This document shows positions 10,024 to 21,580 of a DNA stretch of 64,000 bases, in pieces. Under the pieces are notes generated by a model, which did not search any database, was not told the origin of the DNA, and saw only the letters and a program-made list of their open reading frames with translations. Made by a program: the position numbers and the translations under genes. Origin of the DNA: Leucogyrophana mollusca (Eukaryota; Basidiomycota; Agaricomycetes; Boletales). The stretch covers positions 62,001 to 126,000 of the forward strand of contig MU266357.1 in NCBI GenBank assembly GCA_021014945.1, read 5' to 3'. How positions within the stretch are numbered: position 1 is the stretch's first letter; each line of letters starts with the position of its first letter.

Positions 10024-13000
10024 GACCAATACCTAGAATTGACGTATAGGAAGCTGATAGCTGTCGTTGATGCCAGAGATACGGAGGAGGCTCGAGCTGG
10101 AATTATGTATAGCGTCCTGAAATCACATGCCAACTTGAGGCCGGGTAGCGCTCAGGTTGTCGGTGACTTTAGTCCAAAATATTGCTCGTGCTTTAATTTT
10201 ACCACGATTGCACAGCTCATACTGGCTCGGGCGGAAAGGCTTCAAGATTTGGGGCGAACACCTGGCACATGCAAAGAACGATCAAACTACCCACACAGTC
10301 CGATCTGCTTCCTAGGGATGGTCATTGACGTGGCCGTCTGATTCAACTGACCGACAATGCTACTTTGCCATTAGACTTGAACTATAAGGTGAGTGACTCT
10401 CGAAACTCTGTAGACACCCAGCTGTAAGACACTTTCCGTTACACGTCGTCAGGTCACAATGCTAAATTGTTGCCTAGCTTAGACTGGACAACACCACTTT
10501 TTCGCCCACTAAGTGCTTCATCGCTTGCTACACGCGCGATGGAATACCTGCAAGGCTCCCAGCAAGAAGGATCAGTTACTTACACTCTTCATACATAGCC
10601 GTGGGGTTTTCTGGACGGCAGGACGAAGCAGCGAAGTGTTCTATGTATCGACCGAGCGGAAATTGGGGCCGCGCACTTGCAATATCACGGCCTCTACCAG
10701 GCCCAGACTATCCTCTTGCTTGCATCTGTGTAGGTTCATCCGCTCTCCCTTCGCTGGGTGGTGGCTCGACCCTTCCTTCGGTGTGCTAACGGTATGTAGT
10801 ATAGAAATATCCATAACAGATGGCGGCCAAATTCAAGTACGTACTCTTCTTCGCTGACAGAACTAATAAGAACGACATTTCTCCTCCAAGGGACAACACA
10901 TGTCGTCTCGTCACCAGGAAGGATTGGTATTGGATTTCGTGTTCGTTTTCATATTGCGGGGATACTCCGCATCGTGATATTTTCGAAAACTCCTACGGAA
11001 TTTCAAGTCCCCGTAAGTACTGCCATACCCCAGATCGTTTTCATTGCAAATGAAATGTCAAATACTTAGATATACGGTTACGACACGTTCCCCATGCATC
11101 ACACACATTCTTCCAGTGGTGTGTGGTATATGCACATCACTTCCCCCCTTCCTAGTAGGCTTCAACTAAATATGGCTCCCACGTTGCTTACGTGGGGGTG
11201 TGCATGTCAGGCCCATGCTATCCAGAGGCTTCCCGCGAAGGCTTGCCGTACATGTCAATCTAGTCTGGATATCACTTTTACAGCGTTTTGGGAATGAAGT
11301 CGGGCAGAAGGAGTAAATCTTTATCCCGTTCCATCGCTCCGCCTCCACGGCCCTATCACCACGAGATGGGAACTGTACATGTAAGACACTGCTGCTTCAC
11401 AATCATACCCTTCACGATCCCCACATCAGTTAATTTCAAGGAAACGAGAAGGCGTCCAAGAGGTGCACACCCCGAACGAGAAATTTCAACCCTCGGTGTC
11501 TCTCTCTGACACAACCTCTTCTCGGGTGTGGGTTCGATGGGACATGGGCTCGCTGCAGGGCTCCTGGTATCTGAACAGAGCTTCATTGGGAAATTCGGGC
11601 AATCGAGATTATCCTCGTAATACAACCGCTGTTGATGACTACTCGTTCGCAGCCCTTGACACGGCCCCCCTAGACGCCACTAATCTTGTCACCATGCAGG
11701 TCAACAAGACAGATTACATCTCGATTCCTGTAATCCGCTTCAGCATCGTGGGTTCCAGTCCCCAAATATACCCGATCTATGAACTGATGTGGTTTTTTGT
11801 CCGGTCGACTGATCTAAGTGTCTCGTCCCGTCACATCATTATCTCAAGTCCGAATTCACTCACAGCGCATAGACTGATATATATAATAAACCCTTGTGAC
11901 CGTGAATAGTAAGCGAAACCCAACTGTCGTGCTTCCTTGGTGCTTTACGTTCCCCCACGCATTGCCACGCAAGCTGAATTCGCTTCTTCGAAGAGACGGG
12001 CATGTGGATATCGCAGTTCCCGTTTTCCAGCAATTTATCCGGGTGGGGTGATAGTGTATGCGCTACACCAAGGCGACTGTGCTCGTGACAGACAACACTT
12101 CAATCTCCTGTGAGTCAATGTCGCATTTTTACAACTATGTCCACTAATGTCGGTTGAACTAATATCGGTACTGAATAGCGGCATACTACCCGTGCTCTGC
12201 GGGGAGCCTTCTCTTCTTCCAGGAACCGGAGGCACACTCGCACAATTTGATTCTCACTCACCTTGACTGACATGAATATCGCGGGTTATTTCACCAATTC
12301 CTGATCCGTGGGCCGCTCTTTTTTCTGGAATGCAGCTATCTTAAACTATGTCCTGTTCAATCTCAACCGAAATCGTCAAGTTCACAGCACACGTCCGATT
12401 CACGGAATAGATAGCAGTCAAATCACGGATGTTTCCTTCTGATATCTCACTTTCGAGCATAAGGACGATTATGCACCTTTCCGATTGCCAATTTGTGGCA
12501 CACATTACGCTCGCCGCATTGTCTTGAGCATAGGTGAGAGGTTTTTGTGGTTATCACCTTGTACTTTTTATTCAATGCTGAGTCCGAGCCGTTCCGAATG
12601 CCCACCTTTCGGATCGTAGTGAGCGAGAAGATGATAAGAAGCCTCCCTCAACTATCTGGAAAGCCTTGTAACTCCGAAGCGCTAGCACGTTCCTGGGAGG
12701 TGGCGCCCCGGTCGAGATCGGTACTTCAACGTGCTTTCCACGGCGGGGTGTCCAGCTGGTGGTGTGGACTCGAAGAATATAGGAAGAACACACATTAACG
12801 CCACACGTCTAAATGTGTCTCGGCGGCTCCCTACTGCCTAGCATGGTGAAGTAGTCAGTCATATCATATCATCGAATGACTCAAATCCTTTCTCATGTCT
12901 TTGTCCGTGACCTGAATCTGACTTGAACTGAAACGTTGGCGGCCAATCGTAGATAAACAGAATGACCCCTAACACCCAAGGTGACTGAAGCCACGTCGTA

Positions 13001-14683
13001 AAGCAGATACAGGATCTCGCCATCATAAATGATTCGCTACGTTTTACATACTTATATGCTTGGGATGGGGGGCGTCAATCCACGTGGACTCCTTTGCTTG
13101 CAAGATCGATCGAAATCCTCACCAAAGTGTGTGAATGTCATCTCGGTCAATGTCAATTTTTGCCTCAACAAAGCGTGCCGCATTATTCCTTTCAAGAAGC
13201 GATCGCGGAAAGACGCGGAGGCACAGACTTGTTTGTCGGGTATGTGCTCCCTAACCTTGGCAGGACTAGGATTCTGACCACGAGGATCTTGTGTACAAAA
13301 GTGTAATTTGCTTGCCTCGTGCATTCCCACTTGCACCGATACAGCGTTATCCTTATCGAGGTGCTTGGATGTGTGCTTCTCTACAGACAGGCGGTACCTC
13401 ATTGATCTGTCGGATGAACAAGCACACTCATGGGGAGCTTAAGCAGCTCCGACATCCTCTGGCATTACACCACGCCCACTCGTAATCCCACGATCACTTC
13501 GTATTAGGGATATGTGCTACACCGAAGACGTCTTACCATATGTGTCCCTTGTAATGGGTATAAAACCCAGCCAAGGGATTCGTTGCATGGAACCTATCCG
13601 CTCCACTGAGAACAAACCCAATAAACGGGACCAACGGGACAGCCTATTACAGCTTCCCTCAGACTTCTGATCAACATGTGCAGCATGGAGTGGTGGGCTT
13701 GTTCCCTCGGATGGTCCCTCTTCGTTTTCTGACGCGTTGGATCGACCAGCTTCGGAGACCAGTACAGGGGATGCGGAGTGCGCCTTCTTTTGCTTCTGTA
13801 AAACCAGGATTGACTGCCATGTCCTTCCAGCACTATGTCCGAGTCTACCAGACGGGCATCACGTATGACTGTGGGTCCCCTGGTTGCAAGATAAGCTCTG
13901 CACATATGCATAAGACGGCAAGGAACTGCGGGTGCAACACAGTGCGCTTCTTGTGTTCGTTGGTCACCAGTTAACATATTCAGCCCCCGTTGTTTTTTCG
14001 TGGTAGGAGTATGATGACCACCGAAGGGTTCGCAACTTATTTCAAACAAAGTGTGAGGCCTGCCAGGCATACGAGGAAGCTGCGAGGGCCGCCGAGTTCG
14101 CCCGTAGGACGGGGCGCCATTGGTAGCTGCGGAACCACCAACAGGAATATAACCCCATTTAACACCCATCACCTTCGCATTCACCTCTGTCGCCTCGCTA
14201 TCACCTATAGTTTATCTTATTGCCCTGCTAAGAGGCCCACGAAGCCTGATTAGTGCTCGCTCTTGCTTGCAGTGGCCTGATGCATGTCATCTAATTACGA
14301 GTCCTCCATCAAACACCATGAAATCACCCAACGATAGAACGAAGTCAGGGAATTAAGCGATGATAAGCAAAGCCAACGGCTTCTGTGACCGACTACTAAG
14401 TATATGGCGACTCCAACAATCTAACACGCCTTTTCAACGTGTTGACGCGGTTAGCCGTCAAGGGGCGCACCAGCGCTAGTGGTGTTTGCCTGGAACAGGA
14501 CTGGCCCATCATAACATGGCAGATCTACGGGGAAGCAAGCCCTGTGATCTGTCAGGCGACCTCCTGACGACACCTCACAACCAGGCTTGTGGTCTCGCGA
14601 GATTAAGATCTGGTATGATTCTACTTAGCATCTGACCTCGGCTTCTCGGCTACGGATGCATGGTGAGAGTACGGGGCCGAGGA
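10024..14683. other. 4.6-kb region without an identifiable gene
   Basis: No ORF here matches a family I recognise. Fragments between about 10.5 and 12.27 kb look spliced and coding-like on the plus strand: a frame reading GRIGIGFRVRFHIAGILRIV near 10.92-11.02 kb flanked by GTAAGT and TAG; an open frame 11463-11700; and a pair of exons near 12.03-12.11 and 12.18-12.27 kb that join as RQHFNLL|GILPVLCGEP and end at a TGA at 12264-12266. I cannot connect them into one confident gene. A 196-codon minus frame at 13594-14184 has no family resemblance. The region may hold an orphan or decayed gene. Confidence 0.35.
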
Positions 14684-16341
14684 TTAGAATCGCTTTCCTC
14701 CTCGTTTGAGAGGCTGCCTTGGTCCTCGCTTGGCGGCAAATCCACTTTTGATCTGAGCAACACGCTTTCTACGCTCCTCTTCACTGTCGTCATCGCTAGA
14801 CACTGTCGGCGCTTTCGCCTTTTTGATAGGACGTGCGGGGGAGGATTCTGAGTCTGAAGAAGGGCCCTTCATATCACGTTGCGTCCTGGTGGCTCCAGGC
14901 GAGGGAGTTGTTATTCGCGAAGGGATGGCGGAGGATGGCTGCGCTGAGCTGCAAGTTCCGGCGAGAGAAGGTGGTTTCGTGCACTGCGTAGGCTTAGTCT
15001 GGGTTGCTGCAGAAGGGCCAGCTTCGTCTTCTGATTCCGTAGCTGAATCGGGCTGCCTTCGAGGTTCCGAAGGTGAGACCCCTCGCGAGGGTAATTGTAC
15101 GTCCATGTTCGAATCCTGTTAAACATTATTATCGTTTCCAAACTCTGAGATCAGCGCTTCGCAGATCTGGTGAGGCCGGAAAAGACTCACATATTGTTCA
15201 GACGAAGGGGGCCGCGTGCCCCCCGAAGGCTCAGGAGCAGGTCTTATTTTTGGGATGGTCTCCTCGTCGTGTAAATCCGGTTTCTCGGCGTCAGTGAGAA
15301 TGCCCGCTTTAGTTGCTGAATGTGAGCTAAAACGATGGCGCGAAGTGAAATGAACAACTCACGAAGATCCGGTATGAAGTTAAACAAGGCAGTCATGCGC
15401 CGGAGAGTCGTCGCGACGCGCGGCTTGGACATGGCGTTCCTGATATGTGTATCTACAGTTCTCCGTGCAGTTCGCCCAACCTTATCGGTCGCCTGTTGCA
15501 GGTTGACGCAAAAGTAAGTGCAGGTCGATCGATCGAATGGAAAGATTGGTGACCTTTTCAAGGTCGTTTTTTGACAGATCGGCAACTGCATCGGGGGAAG
15601 AGAATGCAAGGTGATTGACGCTTATCAAGGGCATGATAAGGTGTTTTGATAGGATTTCAGCGGACGTCTTGTGTCCTACGAAGATAGTGTCCCATCTCCA
15701 TTTGAATGCTTCGCATTCTAATTCAAACGCAAAATCCTAATAAGCGTTAGGCATCAGTGGTGCACAATTGGGCGCCTAAAGAACTGAGTACCGCATAGTT
15801 GGATTCCACAATTTCGAAGGAGATATCTGCCATGCCACCAAGGGTGTGAGCTCTTGAGAGGAGTTCTATGTGACGTGTTCGCCACGCCTCTTCCTCCCCT
15901 TCCACCGGAGATGGTGCATTACTGCGCTTATTACAATCACGCCACCGTCGCGCAAACTGTTTACTCGTCAGTACTGCACATTTCAGTGTTAGTACACCAT
16001 GCAGCGGGGACAATAGCTGATAATGACCGAGGAGGCTCGGACGCACCCTCAAACCACGTAGTTTTCGTGTCTGTGACTAACACGCAGCAAAACAGATCTA
16101 CCGCGGACGAGTAAAACTTCTGGGGAATTGCGTCGAAGGTAGGTCACGTTTTTTATTCCAAGTGGCGGATGAAAGCAAATGTTAGCGACTAACAATGAAG
16201 TAGGGCGTAGATCTATGCGGGTCGATCTTCACAAGCCACTCCTTTGAAAGAAGAAGTCTCGAATGATCCTGCATCAAACTGTTAGTGGGCTTGTTTGTCT
16301 CCAGGAAGCATGGTGTCAGCAACCTCGGAAAAATATTCCAT
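14684..16341 (-). CDS. XLF/NHEJ1-like DNA end-joining factor
   Basis: XLF forms filaments with XRCC4 and stimulates DNA ligase IV in non-homologous end joining in the nucleus. Exon 1 (MEYFSE, start 16341) splices to DHSRLLLSKEWLVKIDPH, then to KFYSSAVDLFCCVLVTDTK; together these form the XLF head domain. Further exons give AFELECEAFKWRWDT, AEILSKHLIMPLISVNHLAF and the helical stalk (VGRTARRTVDTHIRNAMSKP, TTLRRMTALFNF). The long C-terminal tail is disordered and acidic/serine-rich (SSDDDSEEERRKR) and ends in a basic patch with a terminal phenylalanine (PRQPLKRGGKRF), resembling the Ku-binding motif at the end of animal XLF. Several introns of ~50-65 nt carry clear CTAAC branch points. It is divergent from the FHA/G-patch gene. 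Confidence 0.83.
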
Positions 16342-16658
16342 TTATTGCACGGCAAAGACACTGTAACAGAAGAAAAGCCAATAGTATTTTCTTGTGTCCC
16401 CTAGCAGGAAATGCGCAGAGGATGCTGAGTGCCTTCTCGTAGGAAACGACTGTTCCCAAGTTCAATCGAGGTTGTTGGAACAAAGTCAGGTTGGCTAGCC
16501 GAGACTGCCGCGAAGTGCAGATCGGAGTTCGAACCACTTCAAGCTCGAGTCTTGGCGCTGATCACACACAGCAGTGAGAAAAGTATCACACCGACCGACT
16601 TGACTTCCTTGTTCAGGCCATCTCTCGAGACCGCTGCAATAGTAGAGCAGGCCCTTGT
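16342..16658. promoter_or_regulatory. Bidirectional intergenic region, XLF / FHA-G-patch
   Basis: 317 bp between two divergent starts. A plus-strand frame open from about 16429 overlaps it and continues out of frame into the next gene; no splice signals tie it to a protein. No clear TATA box was found. Confidence 0.4.
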
Positions 16659-17858
16659 ATGGAAGACGGGGAGATTGCTTTGCACTGTAACAGCAATGTC
16701 ACCACTGGCATAGGCTATGATCCCGCTTTCGAATGGCCAGACGACGGTCATGGAGACTCCCCCGACTTCCCTGCCTCTGACAAATCACCTTCGTCTTCTC
16801 CGTGGCCCTCCCTGCGTCTTCTTATTGTTCGAAGCTCCATTCTATCCAAGAAATGTAGACTTGTGGTCTTAGACGCCTATGACGAAGCGCAGTTCGGACG
16901 GGACGTTGCTCCTGCAGGCAGCGAGACACCGCGAGTGCGGCTCAAGGAAATGGAGGTTTCCAAACTGCACGCGACTGCGTATTGGGACAAACAGAGGCGG
17001 GAGTGGGCAGTTGTAGACATGGGATCCATGCATGGGACATTTCTCAAACGTCCTAGTGATCCAGATCGACCTGGCACAGAAGGAGAACGTTTAGAAAGGG
17101 GCACTCGTTTATCTCCCGCCCGAACTGCGAGTGTGCCGCGCCCTCTGCACCACCTTGATCTTTTGACTATCGGCAGTACGACTTTCATGTGCCATATACA
17201 CATGGATCGGAAGCCCTGTGCCATGTGTATGTCGAGTGGTGTCGGGGATATACCATTGTTCAGCGACAAGGGCAGTGGTCACGGTCCATTGAAGCGTCCG
17301 AGGGATGAGGGGGGCAGAGGTGACGTTACGACGGAGCCTAGGGACTCCAAGAAGGCGCTAACCATGCTCAAGCGAAGTTTACTCATGCGGCATGAAGAAG
17401 ATCATCGAAGCCGTCATCCCCCGTCCAAACCACTAACAGCAACCTACGTCGACCGTTCTGCACGGCGCCGCGCCCTACATCCGGGGTCAGCATTGGATTC
17501 GCCAGGTATCACCATCTCCGGGAGCGAATCACCTGGAGTGCCGTTAGCTCGTTGCGATGAATTGCCCCAGCTTCCACCTCCATTAGAGAAGCCACCATCC
17601 CCTGCACCATTACCCGAAAGCAATATTGGCCGGCGGCTTTTGTTGAAACAGGGATGGCAGCCTGGAACTTCCCTCGGCTATCCTGATGAGAAGCCTGGCC
17701 TTGTTGAGCCTCTTGAGGTCAGCTCTACTAAACATCGGGCAGGCCTTGGCATGCCTCAGGCGCCAGCCTTCAGTCCTTCTCTCGAAGATTGGAAGGAGAG
17801 CGCAAAGCAGAAACGTTGGGACAGTGCCCAGGCTAGCGAACCCAGCAGTCGCGGGTAA
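16659..17858 (+). CDS. FHA and G-patch domain protein (AGGF1-like)
   Basis: Single-exon 399-aa protein. An FHA phosphothreonine-binding domain occupies about residues 50-170: the Gly80-Arg81 pair of QFGRD, SKLHA with Ser101 and His104, and DMGSMHGTFL with the H125-G126-T127 turn. A G-patch lies near the C-terminus (NIGRRLLLKQGWQPGTSLG, then HRAGLGM), a glycine-rich module that activates DEAH-box RNA helicases. The pairing is that of animal AGGF1 and its fungal relatives, thought to act in nuclear RNA or chromatin processes. The linker is Arg/Ser/Pro-rich. The ATG at 16659 is the first in frame; a longer N-terminus through an unseen upstream exon cannot be excluded. Confidence 0.8.
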   Translation: MEDGEIALHCNSNVTTGIGYDPAFEWPDDGHGDSPDFPASDKSPSSSPWPSLRLLIVRSSILSKKCRLVVLDAYDEAQFGRDVAPAGSETPRVRLKEMEVSKLHATAYWDKQRREWAVVDMGSMHGTFLKRPSDPDRPGTEGERLERGTRLSPARTASVPRPLHHLDLLTIGSTTFMCHIHMDRKPCAMCMSSGVGDIPLFSDKGSGHGPLKRPRDEGGRGDVTTEPRDSKKALTMLKRSLLMRHEEDHRSRHPPSKPLTATYVDRSARRRALHPGSALDSPGITISGSESPGVPLARCDELPQLPPPLEKPPSPAPLPESNIGRRLLLKQGWQPGTSLGYPDEKPGLVEPLEVSSTKHRAGLGMPQAPAFSPSLEDWKESAKQKRWDSAQASEPSSRG

Positions 17859-18560
17859 AGACATAGTGAGCTTCAACGCATTCCATTTGCACCTTGTACT
17901 GAATTGTATAATATTAGGCGTGGAGATTGTTCCACGTTTCATGATTCAATATGGCATATGTCCGTCGCCCCCGCACGACGTCATGCACTCGGCTGTGCAC
18001 GATGGGCGGTCCTGTCTTGATGGTTGCGGTGGCGTTTCCCAGGCCCTGGCGGCGGCAGGGCAAGAGAACGGTGCTGGCAGGGCCAATGAGAGAGCAGGAG
18101 AGTGCTATTCGAGGGTTTGGAAGGAGCTCGTGTCTGATGGAAAGGTGATGGCACTCAGTGGGAATTTACGGTATCAATTTAGTACGTATGGGCACATATG
18201 GGCGGACATTTATTTCCGTACTAGTGTAGCGTAAGCCGTAAAGTCGCGTCGCGTGACGCGTTGCGCGACGCGACTGTTTTGGGCTATTTGTATGTGTCAC
18301 GTGTGCGGTTCGCGTTGTGGTCGCGTAAAGTTCAGTGGTTGTGTTCGTTCGCGGCTGACGACAAGCGTCGACCTTTTTCACTTTCTCTTTGCACTACATT
18401 TTTTGTGCTCGACATCCACAGGCATTAAAAGCCACGGCAAAAGGCTTCTTTCTCTCTCTTCTTCACACAATCTCTTTTCTGTAATTCATCCCAAAGCCTT
18501 TTCCTGCTTCAGCCCTCGTCGCCCCCAGCATTTCTCTCGCCGTGTATTTCTTCTCATAGC
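17859..18560. other. Upstream region of the B-type cyclin
   Basis: 3' flank of the FHA/G-patch gene and 5' flank of the cyclin. It contains the inverted repeat at 18243-18274 and a pyrimidine-rich 5' leader (18367-18545) typical of highly expressed fungal genes. No coding sequence is supported. Confidence 0.5.
18243..18274. promoter_or_regulatory. Perfect inverted repeat with MCB-like sites
   Basis: Left arm GTCGCGTCGCG (18243-18253) and right arm CGCGACGCGAC (18264-18274) are exact reverse complements, separated by TGACGCGTTG. The spacer contains ACGCGT (18256-18261), the MluI cell-cycle box bound by MBF/Swi6-type complexes, and the arms add several CGCGAC/GTCGCG near-matches. It lies about 287 bp before the cyclin start codon. 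Cell-cycle regulation is inferred. Confidence 0.6.
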
Positions 18561-20392
18561 ATGGCTAACAACAACACTCGTGTAAGTCTTTCGACCCCGC
18601 CGACAGAGCCACCAAATCTCATTCCATGCTATTTTTTGTAGCTTCAAACTCGTACTCGCATCGGCGCTCAACGAGCCAAGGTAAATGGCGACGAGAACGC
18701 GACAAGCAAACACCTGCGTCAAGCCTCAGGCATCGTCAGCGCTGGCGCATCGCGCGCATCAGTAGTCCTCAATGGCCTCAAGAACGGCACTCAACGTTCA
18801 GCCCTCGGTGAGGTCACTACCACCGCTGTGAATCGCAAGGTATGTTACCGTCGTTCCGCGGCTCATGCCACTGCTCTAATGCGTAGTATTTTCATCAGGA
18901 CCTTGGAGGAAAAGGCGTTGCGAAAGACGGCTCCAAGGATAACATGGAGACCGGACTGAAACGCCACCGTTCGTCGTCGCTTGCTGCCGCCACTGGCCCA
19001 CAGCGCGTTCCCCTCGGTCCTGGAAGGACTGAGACAGCAGTGCCAGCGCAACGCGCCAATGCATCTATTGCTCGCACACAGAAGTCTTCCGTCTTCAAGC
19101 GAGCATCGCGGCAGGAAACCGCTGTACCTGTAGTAGTCCCCGACCAAGTCGTGGAGGAAGAGAAGGAAAACGACATGGATATTGAGGACGCACCGGAACT
19201 CGAGCTTGACCCTGAGCTCAGCATCATTAACGAGAAGGAGGTTGAATCTATGGTAGGGGTACAAGAGGCCGAAGAGGCCGAGGAAGAAGTCGAAGAGACT
19301 GCGAAGGTTACCATTGAAGCCAAATCTCCCCGGATATGGCCCGACGTTGACACCGAGCGCGCAATGAGGCATCATAGAGAGGTGACTGAGATCCAGAGGA
19401 CCCTTGAGGATGAAGTCGACTTCTTCGACACGACAATGGTATCAGAGTACGCAGAAGAAATTTTCAAGTACATGTCCGATCTCGAGGTATGCACCTTGCC
19501 TTTTATTGTTCGGGGCCTAGAGTTCTCATGACCCGCTTGCAGGACGACGTTATGCCAAATCCTGATTATATGTCTGGTCAGAATGAGGTTACCTGGGCAA
19601 TGCGTCAGACACTTGTCGACTGGCTCCTGCAGGTCCACCTCCGATGGCACATGCTTCCCGAGACCCTGTGGATTGCTGTTAACATTGTGGACCGTTTCCT
19701 TACCAGACGTGTTGTCTCCCTCGTCAAACTCCAGCTCGTAGGCGTCACCGCGATGTTCATCGCTGCAAAGTACGAAGAAATCCTCGCGCCGTCTGTGGAA
19801 GAGTTCGTCTTCGTGACTGAGAATGGGTATACGAAGGAGGAGATTCTCAAAGGGGAACGTATCGTTCTGCAGACGCTCGACTTCAAGGTTTCGCAATACT
19901 GCTCCCCCTACAGCTGGATGCGCCGAATCAGCAAGGCAGATGACTACGATATTCAAACCAGGACGCTGGGCAAGTTTTTGGCGGAGGTGACCCTGTTGGA
20001 CCATCGTTTCCTGAGATGCAAACCCAGTCTCATCGCTGCTGTCGGTATGTACAGTGCAAGGCGGATGTTGGGCGGTGACTGGGTGAGTGCCTTTCCTTTA
20101 AGTTGGGTGCACGACGCATCCGCGTGTTGTAGGTTTGGTGTGTCATGTGACTGACTTTTGTTTCTATTTTTAGAACGAGCAGTTCATCTTCCACTCAGGC
20201 TTTGTGGCAGAGCACCTCGAGCCCGGACATCAATGGATTACGGAGAAGCTTTTGGAGGACAACTTCGCACAACAGTATGTGTGCCAAAAGTACGCAAACA
20301 AGAAGTTCCTCAAGGCTTCGCTCTTCGCGATCGAATGGGCGAAATCTAACATCAGCAAAGGCGACGATGACCTGATGATGCTCAAGAAGTAG
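18561..20392 (+). CDS. G2/mitotic B-type cyclin
   Basis: Regulatory partner of Cdk1 for entry into mitosis. Exons: 18561-18581, 18642-18839, 18899-19486, 19543-20082 and 20174-20392. The N-terminal region has destruction signals for APC/C: a D-box-like RSALGEV (Arg59, Leu62) and a KEN box (residues 162-164, in VVEEEKEND). The cyclin box follows with MRQTLVDWL, the equivalent of the classical MRxILVDWL, and FIAAKYEE. The C-terminal cyclin fold runs to DDLMMLKK. An acidic stretch (EAEEAEEEVEE) precedes the box. Exon 1 encodes only seven residues. It resembles fungal Clb/Cdc13/NimE proteins; the assignment to B-type rather than A-type is firm, the exact orthologue is not. Confidence 0.93.
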
Positions 20393-21580
20393 CCATCGCA
20401 CTTCGGCTTCGTCTCCCCTTGCACCCTTGCACTTGTCTCCAATTTGGCATCATTTCTCCTTGTCGTACTGTGCTTGACATACTGTTTCCAATCATCTTCA
20501 TCGATCATCCCAGCAATCTCAATGTCTGATTATTCATTCCAGTCATGTCTCTATCTATGTGTCGCTTTTGCCTTGCTATCCCATGCATTCCCCCCACCAC
20601 ACCTCGCAGCATTATTCCTACCCGCCTTGATTATCAGTCGCACTATTGCGGTGTCTCGTACTCCTATTTTACGGTTGCAAAACACATCGTATCCATCTCA
20701 TCAGGTTTACATGCTCGTTTTGTCTATGGCTTCGCCCCCACACCCTACCGCCTCCATCTCACTCATGCACCATCCCCTCATCCTATCTTCGATTCCTTCC
20801 ATCCTCTTGCTTTGCTGCCTTCTGATTTATATCTTTTTTCACCGCGTCTCTCCTATTCTCATCACCATTAGTTTCTTCAGCTTCAAAACTTATTCTTCAC
20901 CGTTGGCTTTTATCGCCGACTCTTATTCTGGGTTTCACTCTATTCTCCACGTTGATCAGGCTTTTTTGGTCACCTGGTTGGCGGATTTTTTCCCGTCGTG
21001 GTTCTCTACATAGCTAGAAGCCCTGGCCCACCGACAGCGCGCGTTTAGATACTGTGTACATGGTATTGCTGCGCAGGGCGCCTCATCTCGTCTCTGACTC
21101 TGATTAATTTATGCCATGGCCGTCATTGAACGTTCTGAACCCGCATTTCTGAGCACCAGAAGCGAAAGTCGTGTGTACTCGGAGTCTATATATCATTCCA
21201 AGTAACAACATCCACAAGATGGCCATGCCGCATCCAAATGCTCTCCCAGTAACGTGAGCTCTTATTACTACGCTTCGCCACTCATCATGAGTGGAGGACC
21301 TAGATTTATCGATTCCCAGGATGTACAAACCTCGGGGCGCAACGCCTTAGGAGCATGTCTATGGCCACATCCAGCCACGCCCATGACATCAGAATGTGCT
21401 CCTCATTCAACAAGTTATTCAACGCCAGCCACTCCATAGCACCACACTGTTAGTGGACCTTGCCATATAACAAGAAGCGACTATCACGAGACGTTCCACT
21501 ACTTTAAGCAAGTGGAGGTCTTTCAGACTCGTCAGTCACAATACCATCCAACGCATCCCCGACCTACCCTTGATGCAGAA
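20393..21580. other. Pyrimidine-rich 3' flank of the cyclin and upstream flank of sulfite oxidase
   Basis: 20393-21010 is strongly C/T-rich, which leaves two overlapping frames open (20444-21013 and 20545-20871). Their Ser/Leu/Pro/His-biased translations look like unselected pyrimidine-rich DNA, so I treat this as 3' UTR or spacer. From 21020 to 21580 no gene is supported. Confidence 0.5.

Noticed and set aside
13594..14184. 196-codon minus-strand frame in the gene-poor region
   Set aside because: Composition shows no protein-like pattern, there is a competing open frame on the other strand, and no splice partners were found.
16429..16713. 94-codon frame overlapping the FHA/G-patch start
   Set aside because: Out of frame with the FHA protein and without splice signals that would link it as an N-terminal exon.
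20444..21013. 189-codon frame after the cyclin gene, rich in hydrophobic residues
   Set aside because: It lies in a pyrimidine-rich tract where a second overlapping frame is also open; composition, not selection, explains it.
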